This document shows positions 11,831 to 21,339 of a DNA stretch of 64,000 nucleotides, in pieces (the stretch's first letter is position 1; every line of letters begins with the position of its first letter). This DNA comes from Cryptomeria japonica. Its lineage: Eukaryota > Streptophyta > Pinopsida > Cupressales > Cupressaceae. The position numbers were made by a program, and so were the translations under genes. The notes under the pieces were generated by a model. That model ran no database searches, was not told the origin of the DNA, and saw only the letters and a program-made list of their open reading frames with translations. The stretch spans positions 663,343,938 to 663,407,937 of the forward strand of contig NC_081414.1 of NCBI RefSeq assembly GCF_030272615.1, read 5' to 3'.

Positions 11831-12905
11831 CTAGACTTTATGACTCAACATATAGTGTCTCAGTTTTATTGATACAAAAACTACTGCAAGACATGCTCTT
11901 TCTATTGGTGTGTAGTTGAGTTCATATCCAATGATTTTTCTACTGATGTAGTAGGCAGCTCTCTCTTTTCCTTGTTCATCATGTTGTGCTAGGAGAGCAC
12001 CTAAGGAGGAGTTTGTTGCAGCTATATACAGGAGTAATGGTTTCCCATGCATGGGTGGAACTAAGATCGGTGTGGACAAAAGATGTTCTTTAAGTGTCTT
12101 GAATTCCTCTTCGAATTGTTGTGTCCATTTGAATGTGACACCTTTCTTTAAAAGATGTTGAAATGGTTGGCACTTTTTTGCCAATTGGGCAATGAAATGC
12201 CTTATGGATTGTAATCTGCCTTGCAGACTTCTGAGTTGCTTGAGTGTAGAAGGTGATGGCATGTCTAAAATATCTTTCACTTTCTCTGGATCTATCTTAA
12301 TGTCGTAATTGGATACAATGAAGCCCAAGAGTTTTCCTGATGTTACTCCGAAGACACATTTTTTTGGATTGAGTCTTACATTGTATTGCTCAAGTCTATC
12401 AAATATCTTAGCCAATATGTCTAGATGACTATCCCTTGTGTTGGATTTTGCTAGAAAATCATCTACATAGTCCTCCATGATTTGTCTGTATCATGTCATG
12501 GATTAAGGTGGGCATTTCTCTTTGATAAGTGGCGCCTTCATTTTTAAGGTCGAACGACATAATATTCCAGCAATATGTTCCCAATGGATAAGTGAATGTT
12601 GTTTTAGGTTGGTCTTCTGGTGCAATTTTGATTTGATTATAACTAGAAAAACCATCCATGAGTGATAGAATTTCATTTCCAACTATCAAGTCCACTATCA
12701 TGTCTATGTTAGGGAGTGGAAAGTCATCTTTTGAGCAAGCCTTGTTGAGATCTCTAAAGTCGGTGCAAATTCTGATACCTCCTATATGCTTGGATACTAG
12801 GACTAGATTTAAAATCCATTCAGCATAGTCTATGGGCCTAATGAAACCCACATCTAACAATTTTTGTAGCTCAATTTTGACTAACAAGGCTATGTGAGGG
12901 TGCAT
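11831..12905 (-). pseudogene. Reverse transcriptase and first RNase H of element A
   Basis: Two overlapping frames. Positions 12905-12459 hold the fingers and palm (LLDVGFIRPIDYAEW, CTDFRDLNKACSKDDFPLPN, LMDGFSSYNQIKIAPED). Positions 12478-11831 hold the catalytic box MEDYVDDFLAKS, the thumb and RNase H start (PILVPPMHGKPLLLY, IERACLAVVF). A frameshift at 12459-12478 joins them. YVDD replaces B's YADD. Close alignment with B at 27900-29010. Confidence 0.9.
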
Positions 12906-14007
12906 CTTCCTAAGCTTCTACTTATATGGTTTTACTCCTGGAAGCAATGGCAAATGATGTAAGACCAATTTAGGATCTAATCGAGGCGTATCTACATAAG
13001 ACCATGCAAAATTGATGGTCTTTGCTTAAAGAATTGGATAAATTTCTCTTTATCTATTGGATTTAGGGACTTTGCTAGGTAAATGTTACAAACTTTCTCA
13101 GCATCACCAATGTTGATTTCCTCAGTTTTTTCTAACAATAATATTGACTATTCTTTATCAATAGGAAGAGCACCCATTTTGTTATGATAAATATGTTCTT
13201 CTTCATTATCATTGTCTTGATTAGGAGAGGAGCTTGCTTCTCCAAAATATGTAGTTCTGTCTAGATCTATTGCAAATCCAGCCTTGTGATCATCATAAGG
13301 GAGTTCATCCCTTGTGCCCAAGAATTCAGCTATGACTTCATCATTTTGAAACCAATCTAATTGTGGCTTTTTTGTTTGCCCCTAGTCAATCAAATATGGA
13401 TGTATAAGGGGTAGGTCTTTATTCCCTTATGTCATAGAAGATCCTCATAACATGCATACTTGGTTATTTGGATGACCTGATATGTCCTCATCATAAATTG
13501 GTGGTGGGTTGTCTTCATTATCATATGGGAATTCATAGTCATGAGAATCTGTGACACTTTCTATTTATGTTTCACTTTCTAATTTTGTGTCAATCATCTC
13601 CTCTTGTTCTTGTAACTGAGTTTGCAGATTAGTGGATCTTCTTTGTATTATGGATACCCTTCTTAAGCCTGGTATTACTCATTGCAATCTTTCTTCATCT
13701 GACTCAAATGGAGGAGTTGGATATGTTTCCCTTGGCAAAAGTATTAACAGCAACCAAGGATTTGGCTCATTTGTTGGTGTTAAGCTTGTATCTACTACCA
13801 TATTTATTTGTGTAGATGTTTCAAGCACTATACTGCTAGATGACTTTGTGATAGTTTCTTGTAGAAGTTGTCTCATGTCTTCACCATCTAATTCCATAAT
13901 AGGAGATGTTGGTGCTCTCCTTCTTTTCTGAGATGAAGAGGAAAATACTCTTGTTGATGACTAATTATGAGGTATGTGTTCTAAGGGTAACCTAGGCTTG
14001 TTTAGTA
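12906..14007 (-). pseudogene. Linker between G-patch and RT of element A
   Basis: Position equivalent to B's 26552-27682 linker. Only short pieces remain open, for example 13897-13679 (ELDGEDMRQLLQETI) and acidic Asp/Glu-rich stretches near 13480-13580. No enzyme domain. Interrupted at 14008 by the TRIM. Confidence 0.6.
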
Positions 14008-14012
14008 CATCT

Positions 14013-14146
14013 TGTTGGTGTTGGAAATAAGCCACACCTAGACCAACAATGGGCTGGTCCAAGAGGGGCTAGTAGCTTAGTGGTAAAGCACTCCAACAGC
14101 ATTGGAAGGTCTTAGGTTCAAGTCCTAGCTGGTCCATGTCTCAACA
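14013..14146 (+). repeat. TRIM 5' LTR
   Basis: Opens TGTTGGTGTTGG, closes CATGTCTCAACA. Contains the tRNA-like segment at 14066-14136, so that segment fills more than half of the LTR. Confidence 0.9.
14066..14136 (+). other. tRNA-like cloverleaf, TRIM 5' LTR copy
   Basis: Folds by eye into a 71-nt cloverleaf: acceptor GGGCTAG with CTGGTCC (two G-U pairs) plus discriminator A, D stem GCTT/AAGC, anticodon stem of four pairs around loop ACAGCAT, T stem TTAGG/CCTAG around loop TTCAAGT. Box A (TAGCTTAGTGG) and box B (GGTTCAAGTCC) are good Pol III promoter matches. U33 is missing from the anticodon loop, so it is not a decoding tRNA gene as it stands. Confidence 0.75.
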
Positions 14147-14210
14147 TGGTATCAGAGTCAAATCCAAGCTAGGAGCCCCAAGCACACAAGAGGTGTGGCT
14201 TGAGGGGGGG

Positions 14211-14344
14211 TGTTGGTGTTGGAAATAAGCCACACCCAAACCAACAATGGACTGGTCCAAGAGGGGCCAGTAGCTCAATGGTAGAGCACTCCAACAATGT
14301 TGGAAGGTCCTAGGTTTGAGTCCTAGCTAGTCCATGTCTCAACA
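14211..14344 (+). repeat. TRIM 3' LTR
   Basis: Same length as the 5' copy and preceded by the G-rich polypurine tract. Carries the second tRNA-like segment at 14264-14334. Confidence 0.9.
14264..14334 (+). other. tRNA-like cloverleaf, TRIM 3' LTR copy
   Basis: Acceptor GGGCCAG with CTAGTCC (one mismatch, one G-U), D stem GCTC/GAGC, loop ACAATGT, T stem CTAGG/CCTAG. Compared with the 5' copy, one D-stem pair changed from T-A to C-G on both sides, so pairing is kept. Box A TAGCTCAATGG, box B GGTTTGAGTCC. Confidence 0.72.
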
Positions 14345-14349
14345 TATCT

Positions 14350-14678
14350 AATGTACGTTGCCTGGCCTTTGTTATTTGTGGTACATGTTTATATCCCAAA
14401 CCTTGATTCTTTGGGTTTTCATGTGGAAAAATAGGTTCTAATCTTCCTTGCTTTCGTAGTCCTGATCCTATGGTGCCATCATACCTGTGTTTTTGTAACA
14501 TCTTGAAGTCGTTGCCATATTGATGTAGAGGTAACCTAGGTATGGTCATGGAATCTTCTTCTCTGTATATCCAGTGATTGACATATTTACTTAGAGATTC
14601 TTCTTGTAAGTCTCCCCATCTAATGAAAGAGCATGAATCTGAGTACTTCACTATCTCTTTTCTTTTATCTTGATTCAT
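14350..14678 (-). pseudogene. G-patch-like segment of element A polyprotein
   Basis: A 122-codon frame from 14678 has a region rich in acidic and aromatic residues (YREEDSMTIPRLPLHQYGN), then KHRYDGTIGSGLRKQG and NPKNQGLGYKH, spaced like a G-patch motif and a short repeat of it. It lies between protease and RT, the place where B has MQRMGYDGQSALG. The TRIM interrupts its end. G-patches bind nucleic acid in other retroelements; the function here is inferred. Confidence 0.6.
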
Positions 14679-14687
14679 TGTTGTGTT

Positions 14688-15290
14688 CTAAGGCTTCCCA
14701 AAAGACTTGGGAGAAATAGATGATTGTTTTCCATTTGAGGTACTCGAAATGGAATATTCTCCACAACCAACTTCCTTAATCTGTAAAGATATGGTTGATG
14801 TATTTTTCTTTGTTTCTCTGATTGATAATGATTCCATTTGTAAGTGAAGTGGAGCTTCCTGATTGTTTCGTACTTGATTGTCAGTGCTTGTCCTTAAATA
14901 ATTATAGTGTTGAAAAGGGTTTGGGTCACCATGGACAGTGATCTCAATGCCATTGTATGGGAACTTCACGCATTGGTGAAAAGTTGATGGTACTGCTTGC
15001 ATGGTATGTATCCATGGGTGGCCTAATAGCATATTGTACCCTAATTCTCTATCTAGGACTTGAAAGGTGATGTCTATTGTAACTAGTCCCACTTATACTG
15101 GTAAAGTCACCACACCCTTAGAGGGGTGTTCCTCATCATCATAGGCTTTGATATTGATTCTCTTGGTAGAATCAATATAATGTTCAGAATATCCCAAATC
15201 TTTGATCAAATGTAGTGTGCATATGTTAAGGCCATCTCCACCATCTATAAGCACTCTTCGAACCTTCTTTCAATGAACCAAAGCTTCTAA
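14688..15290 (-). pseudogene. Aspartic protease of element A
   Basis: From about 15255 on the minus strand the frame reads VLIDGGDGLNICTLHLIKDL, with the catalytic Asp in an IDGG context. It continues SKGVVTLPV, a stop, then FQVLDRELGYNMLLGHPWIH, the typical C-terminal retropepsin motif (LLGRPW in relatives), and FPYNGIEITVHGDPNPF. Aligns throughout with B's protease at 25690-26080. Confidence 0.82.
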
Positions 15291-16419
15291 GTGTAAGGGA
15301 TCATTATGCATGGGTTGGTCTATAGGTACATATTGTTCAGTGAATGCGACCTTTGAAGTTGCCAAGTTTCCAACCATGGATTAGAATGTGTTCTCATCAA
15401 TATCTCTAGCAACAACTGAATCTTGTAAGGCTTTGTCCAGGACTGCCTTATGAGCCGGCGAGATGTGCAGTAACTCAAATAATGAAATTTGGGCTAGAGT
15501 TCACTTCAACTGATCCACCATATTGTAGTTGCTAGTTGTTGAAGGGGGATTTGAAGGTGCCCCTTGTAATGTTACCTTTGATCTTCTAGTGATGACAGCT
15601 CAGTCTCTATTTGTGGAATTTATTGTGATTGTAGTCATTATGTCATCCCCTGCACTGAGTGTGTTTATGGCATAATAAAATGTGACATTAGTATAATTGG
15701 AAGTATTGTTTTATGGATTGGAACTAGAAGCCTTTCCTTTGTCATGCTTGACAAAAGGATCCTTGAAGATGGTATGATCTATGTTTGGTGCCTTATTGGT
15801 ATCCACAGTAATGTCGCCTTGATCAATGAGATCTTGTATGAGGTTCTTCAGTTTGTAAAAACTTGTTATCTTGTGACCTTTATTGAGGTGGTACTCACAT
15901 AAATCATTGTCATTCCACCAAGTGGGCTTGAATGGACCTGGTTCATATGGCCTAGCTTCTGGTAAAGTTTTGGCATTCCTCTGTATCAGTTTTTTGAATG
16001 TTCATTCAATAGGTTCATCAAGGGGTGTAAAGCTTCTTCTAGGTATGCTTGCCCTTGGTAGTCTTGGATTGCTTGACTGTAGTGCATTGGTGTTGTTTAT
16101 CTGAGTTTGATTCTTATTGGCAAAATCATCTGGTCCTTGCAAAGATAGTGCTAGTTGATCTTTATTTACAACATGAGCATCAATAACTCCATCATTTGTG
16201 ACATTCTTATTCCTAGGCCAAAATTTTGGCCTTTCATTATGTGTACTTGTGTTTAGCCCATTATCTTTGTGGTGTTTCAGTATCCCTTGTTCTAATAGGC
16301 CTCTTTCACATTTGATACCTTTTTTCTGTGATATCTTTAAAATTGTTTAGGCATTGCATTTGTAATGGATACTTAATTGGAGGTACAAGATTTTCATTGG
16401 AAATGTCTACTTGCTCAGC
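15291..16419 (-). pseudogene. Decayed gag C-terminal and gag-protease spacer of element A
   Basis: Lies between gag and protease, where B has its CCHC-like motif and linker. Many stops and frame changes; only fragments can be followed. No other gene seen. A plus-strand frame at 15883-16104 is a shadow. Confidence 0.55.
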
Positions 16420-17667
16420 TTAAGGGATGTGACTAAGATATATGCGGTATAAACCTCTCCATCTTTGCAAGAATATAGCGAAGGTTTCTCCTTGCTTTTG
16501 CTTTGTTGCACATAAATCCATCAAGGTAAGTGGATTATCTATATTGAATGCAAATTTTGATATGAATAACTCAGCCAGTTCACCCCATGAAGCAATCTTA
16601 GGTGGGAGGTGTGAAAACCATTCTAATGTTGTCCCTCCAAGACTTTTGGAAAATAGCCTCATTAAGTATGTATCATCGTGAGCTACCTTGATACATGTCA
16701 TGAAGAATTCTCTGACATGATCTTGAGGATCACCTTTCCCTCTATATTTGTCAAACCTTGGAGTTTCAAAATGTGTGGAAAAAGGTGGCATGTATAACTT
16801 TTTGTCAAAAGGATATGGACGGAGGTCCTCCATTGTATAGCTCTTTTTTATCATTGACTGTTTGCATACTGGTCATCTATTTCTGAAGATTCTCTATTTG
16901 TTGAGTCAGAATCTTTGTTTGCGTCAATGGTGTATTTACTTGATGAGTGTTTCCCACAAAAGGGATCTAGTATTGGAGTACCTTTGAGCTTGTTGAAATT
17001 TAGATTGGCCATGTAGTCGTGTACCATAAGTTTCACTAGGTGGTGTAAAGTATGCAAATTTTGCATTGACATTCTGAAATGAGCTAGTTATTCCTTGATT
17101 GACATTTTGGCCACTGTAGGTGGATCCTCCTAAAACCAATGGTTGAGTTATACTTGTCAAAGCGGGGTTTTGAGCTATTGTAGCTTGCGTTGTTACACTG
17201 GGCATTGTCTGAGATATAACATTAGTACTTGTTGATGAAACTGTTGATAGTGCTGAAGTTGTAGTCGCTTGAGTATTTTAAGATACACCCTGGGTTGATG
17301 TAGCAAGTGTTGCTTCAGTCTATGTAAAAGTAGGTACTTGAGGAACATTTTGATTCAATGTCACACCTGGCAGCAATATAGCTGAAATGTCCACCCCTGC
17401 AAGTAATTTGGCCCCATTTTGGACTACTAGTGTGAGATATATGTCTATATCATTATTGATGAGAGCATTGAGAATCATAAGTGTTGTAGGATCTTGTTGG
17501 GCCGCTTCCAATTCTTCTTTTGTCAAATTATGTTGTATTTCATCAATGGAAGGCATACTGTTTGCGTTTGTTGATAAGGTTGTGGGCCTCTGACCTGGTG
17601 TTTGTTGATTTGTGGGCAAGTTCATATTCCATATTGGGTTAACCAAAGGTTCATTATTAGGTTCCAT
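16420..17667 (-). pseudogene. Gag of element A
   Basis: Starts with ATG at 17667; the first 115 codons are low-complexity Asn/Pro/Thr-rich. After a stop and frame changes, 16854-16420 holds the retrotransposon gag core: DLRPYPFDKKLYMPPF, FDKYRGKGDPQDHVREF, LEWFSHLPP and MDLCATKQKQGETF, shared residue for residue in large part with B's gag at 24110-24510. Forms the particle shell in active elements. At least two frameshifts and several stops. Confidence 0.85.
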
Positions 17668-19528
17668 CTAATGTTTCACCTTTTGAGCACATGTTAATGG
17701 CATGAATGTTATTCCAATGTGATCTTGACTCTTTAAGACTCTCTATAATATGAATGCAAGACTCAACTAAATGGAGCTAGGTATGCTTCTAAGACTTTCT
17801 AAAGACTAAAATGCAGACAATGCAATCTATGAGTGAAGACTTGCTATCAAGGATTTCAGAATTCAAACACATGATCTTCAACGTATTGTCGAAACGCTTC
17901 AAATTATGCCTCTTATTTGATTTGATTTTTGAGGTCTATGTCAATTTGTACTAACTTTTGAACTTCCTCATCTATGACAGCTTCAACTATGTCAAATTGG
18001 TCTTGATAAACTATCAATTCTCAGCAAGTATGTTTAACCCATCAATTATTTCTAATTGAACGTTGTTTGACCCAAGATTGGGTTGCTCAAATGGGAATTT
18101 GTCGTTTCCTTTTAGACCCATATGCTAAAGATTACAATGCAAACTATATGGAACCTAGGAATGATTGATACTTTGATTTAAGGACTCTACCAAGGATTTA
18201 GAAACTCTACTATGGTCTTTTCAACCAATTGTCTAATGGCTTCTTTTCAAGCTACCTTTTTTATCTTTTTCCTTAATTTTTTATCAAGACAGATAGATTT
18301 CTAGATCTTATTATCTATGACGGTTTCAACTATATCATGTTGAGCATGATCAATTTTTAGTTTACAAGAAAGGTTGTCCAGACTATCAATTATTGCTAAT
18401 TGGTCGTTGTTTGGTCCAAGATTGGGTTACTCAAATGGAAATTCAATGTCTCCTTTCAAACCCATGTATCGAGATATGTTTCTTAGACTCTAATGCAATA
18501 CTGAATTCTATATGAGTGGATGCAACTTAGTTGAAGACTACTCTTTTTGTGATGTGAGGACTTGTACAAAAAACTTTATGTGGTATGATGACACTAAAGG
18601 ACTTATGCATGAACTAGATGTGTAGGACTTAAGATTACTTGAGAATACCATGTTTTTCATCTTTGAATTTTGCAAAAGTTTTGGTTTGACGTTGACGTTG
18701 ATGTTGACACTTGACTTTGTTGAGGAACTTGATCTTGTTGATATTTTTTATTAAACCTGGTTGAGATTCCACTTTGTATTTAGTATTCTCTTAAATGTTT
18801 GAATTTGGTGAAATGTAGCAAAGGACACAACAGACACATCAAAAAGAATAATAACATAAAAAGAATACTTGTTTAAAGAACTTTTTCAAATTCTCATGAA
18901 TGTTAGTCTTTTTCAAAACCCAATTTTTTTCCGTTGTATTTGGGCAATTCAATAACATATCAAGCAGACTCTCCTAAGGTCAAAAGGTCACAAGTTTTAC
19001 CGCAACCCACATCTTGATACTCTCAGCTCAAATAGCCTTGTCACACCCTAGGGTGCGCCTATTATTTTGCCTTTTTCCAAAAATTAGACCAAAGAAGATT
19101 GCTCCTCAATTGGCCTGTTATCCTGGGAGATATATGGTGAATGTCTTGGGGGTAGATTCTTCCCCACATTTGCACTATGATAATACAAGTTTCTAGTTAC
19201 TGACTCAGCTGGGCTTCTAATTTCTAAGGTGCTTAGAAAGGGTTTTGTTTGAGTGGTCACAATCAACAAAGTTTTACACTCTATTGAGGGAGGCCTCCCA
19301 GTATGTAGAGGTTACACTCTACAGATTTGAACGTACCATATAGGCATTGGGGGAGATATAACACCATTGTGATAGCATGTAACACTCGTCACATATAATT
19401 TTCATCACATACGTATTTATTTATAGTGTCTTGGATTGCTTGGCTTTAGTCATTGCCACTTAGGTTGTTCCCCTCTCACCGGCCTTAATAGCGCCCTAAG
19501 GGCAACTTGGGAGGGTAGGCCTTCTAAA
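17668..19528 (-). other. Leader of element A, gag-proximal part
   Basis: About 1.9 kb between gag and the B insertion point. No recognised domain. A degenerate direct repeat is present (see 17985-18475). The frame pair near 19014-19269 shows no domain. Confidence 0.6.
17985..18475 (-). repeat. Degenerate direct repeat (period about 345 bp) with coding look
   Basis: The string CAAGATTGGGTTGCTCAAATGG near 18074 recurs as CAAGATTGGGTTACTCAAATGG near 18418, with CTATCAATT-type and CGTTGTTTG blocks at matching offsets. On the minus strand both copies read MGLKG then FPFE then PNLG and NN, so a peptide module may have been duplicated in a leader ORF. Both copies are broken by stops. Confidence 0.6.
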
Positions 19529-19533
19529 GGATG
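19529..19533. repeat. Target-site duplication of element B (left)
   Basis: GGATG directly before the LTR. AGATG follows the right LTR at 38193-38197: four of five match, the difference being one transition. Confidence 0.8.
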
Positions 19534-20927
19534 TGTAGTCACATAAATCTGTCCAGCTTAATTAAATGAATATTTGCTATTTATTTGATTAAAAATACAC
19601 TAGCCATGAGTTAATTAAATTAACATTTAATTAATTCATCTTCAAAACATTCTCATATTAATTAAATAAATTATTCAATTTATTTTAATTCATTCATTAA
19701 ACCAAGTTCACAAATCAATTAAATCAATAAAATCTATTTATTTAATTAAATCCCCCTATTCCTCTTTTAAATAAATTAAATTAAACATTTATTTAAATCA
19801 TTATCCCCCCCCCACTTGCATTCTCCTAAAAATGCAACTTGCACACATTTATTGAAATAAATTAATTTATTTTAATTAAAAATCCTATTTTCCCTCACCC
19901 ACCAAACCCACTTGCAATTCTAATCTCCTTCTAGATTCTTCTAAACCCTTCCTAATTAGCCTAATCCATTCCCTAATTATTGTCACATTCCTAAGCAACT
20001 TGGAGTCACTTCTCAGAGACTTCAAAGTCTTTGAAAAGCATTTAATGCTTTGTGTGTTCAACAATTTAACCTCCAAAAATCTTCCAAAACCACTAATGGC
20101 TCTTACATGACCATTAATGGCTCTTACATAACCATTTATGGTTAATTCAACTTGTCTCCTCAAGCATTTATTGCTTTGACCATGTTTATCCCCTTATGCC
20201 TTTGTACAAGAGTTTATCCATTGGATAAAAGCTTTATTCTTTGAATAAAGAGTTTATTCATCAACTAACCTTGACCTTAACTCCCAAGGTCATGTCAAGC
20301 ATTTAATGTGTATTCCCTCTCCTCTCAACCTATCTCACATTGACACTTGTCATCCTGGGATTGGGTTGAAAGCCCTCACATGGATTTGAAAATTCTTCAA
20401 TCCTGACCCTTGTTGAGATTACTCAATCTCAACCATCCATTGCTCCATTTTTCCTATAAATAGAGCTCATTTCTTCATAATCCAAATACTGAAAACTTGT
20501 ATGCATTTAAGCTATAGTGAATTCTAGAGAGCATTTAGCATAAACCACTAGTATCTTGTCATCTTGGATAAAATAAATCATTTTAGCATCAATAGCATTT
20601 AGTATTAGCTTTTTTAATTCACATTTAGAGCAAAATACTTCAATCTCAATCCTCTATAAGCATCCATAGTGCAAAAAGATGCTGAGAGCTACACTATTTT
20701 GGAACTTAGAGAGGAGAGGAACAAAGGAGAAGAAACCAAGAGCATATTAGGAGGCATTTGGAGATGCCTCATCATATTTATCTTCTTAGTTAGATATTTT
20801 GTCATGCTTTTGATATCTCTTTTGATATGCCTGTTTAGATTAGTTTTTGATTGATTAACACTAATGGTTTCTTGTGTGTTGTGTGTTATTTATCATTAAC
20901 TAACCTTTCCCTTTTTGCAGAGCATCA
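19534..20927 (+). repeat. Element B 5' LTR (1394 bp)
   Basis: TGTAGTCACATAAATC at the start, GCAGAGCATCA at the end. A TATAAATA box lies at about 20455-20462, followed by TAGAGCTC, a plausible core promoter; the same box is in the 3' LTR. Two short TTCTTTGAATAAAG-type strings and a repeated ATTAATGGCTCTTACAT block are inside. Confidence 0.92.
20454..20470 (+). promoter_or_regulatory. Candidate TATA box in B 5' LTR
   Basis: CCTATAAATAGAGC is a near-ideal plant TATA box, placed about 460 bp before the LTR end. The 3' LTR has the same string near 37720. No start site can be seen directly. Confidence 0.6.
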
Positions 20928-20929
20928 TT

Positions 20930-20949
20930 TGGTGAACCCGACGTGAATC
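20930..20949 (+). promoter_or_regulatory. Primer binding site of element B (tRNA-Trp type)
   Basis: TGGTGAACCCGACGTGAATC begins two bases after the LTR. From memory it is complementary to the 3' end of plant nuclear tRNA-Trp including CCA. Element A has TGGTGAACTTGACGTGAA in the same place, so the site is family-wide. Confidence 0.75.
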
Positions 20950-21017
20950 CAAACACCCAAAAAATTATTTATTTTTGACCAATAACATGTTTGAATGTTG
21001 AAATTGTCACACAGGTT

Positions 21018-21316
21018 GCGCTTTAGCGCTATTGATCATGTTGTAGCACTATTGAAACTTGTTGTTCTAGCGCTATTGTTCTTACAATAGCGCTATTGTT
21101 CTTACAATAGCGCTATTGTTCTTACAATAGCGCTATTGTGCTTACAATAGCGCTATTGTATCAAGTTTAGCGCTATTGACATTGTTTGAGCGCTTTTGAC
21201 CCTATTTTGGCGCTATTGATCATGTTTGAGCACTTTTTCCTTCCCTGTCTTTTTTCTTCTTTTAGCGCGTTTGTGTTAAATAATGCTTCTATTTAAACAC
21301 AAACTAGCGCTATTGT
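21018..21316 (+). promoter_or_regulatory. Array of AGCGCTATTG motifs in the B leader
   Basis: About a dozen copies or near copies of AGCGCTATTG or AGCGCTTTTG. Between 21067 and 21170 they form a tandem array with a 20-bp period (GCGCTATTGTTCTTACAATA). The core TAGCGCTA is self-complementary, and the unit TACAATAGCGCTATTGTT is itself an inverted repeat. The reverse complement occurs at 35941-36240 in front of the antisense gene. Function unknown. Confidence 0.75.
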
Positions 21317-21339
21317 AACAAAACGTTGTAAAAAAGAAC

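Larger units (their letters stand above)
14013..14344 (+). mobile_element. TRIM-type element with a tRNA-like cloverleaf in each LTR (332 bp)
   Basis: Two direct repeats of exactly 134 bp (14013-14146 and 14211-14344), each TG...CA, enclose 64 bp. The primer site TGGTATCAGAG starts right after the first LTR (14147-14157), and a GAGGGGGGG tract ends right before the second (14202-14210). Flanks CATCT (14008-14012) and TATCT (14345-14349) form a target duplication with one transition. These are the hallmarks of a terminal-repeat retrotransposon in miniature. It sits inside the G-patch region of element A. The LTRs differ at 14 of 134 positions by hand count, all transitions. Confidence 0.9.

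Noticed and set aside
14066-14136. Genuine nuclear tRNA gene
   Set aside because: Anticodon loop lacks U33, the two copies have different would-be anticodons, and both sit inside LTRs.
14013-14344. Tandem SINE duplication
   Set aside because: Primer site, polypurine tract, TG...CA ends and flanking duplication around the pair fit a TRIM better than two SINEs.
19885-20163. 92-codon ORF found in both B LTRs
   Set aside because: Its recurrence at 37151-37429 is due to the LTR pair; no domain, and it is antisense to the LTR.
21067-21170. CRISPR array
   Set aside because: The 20-bp units are fully tandem with no unique spacers, in a retroelement leader of a plant genome.
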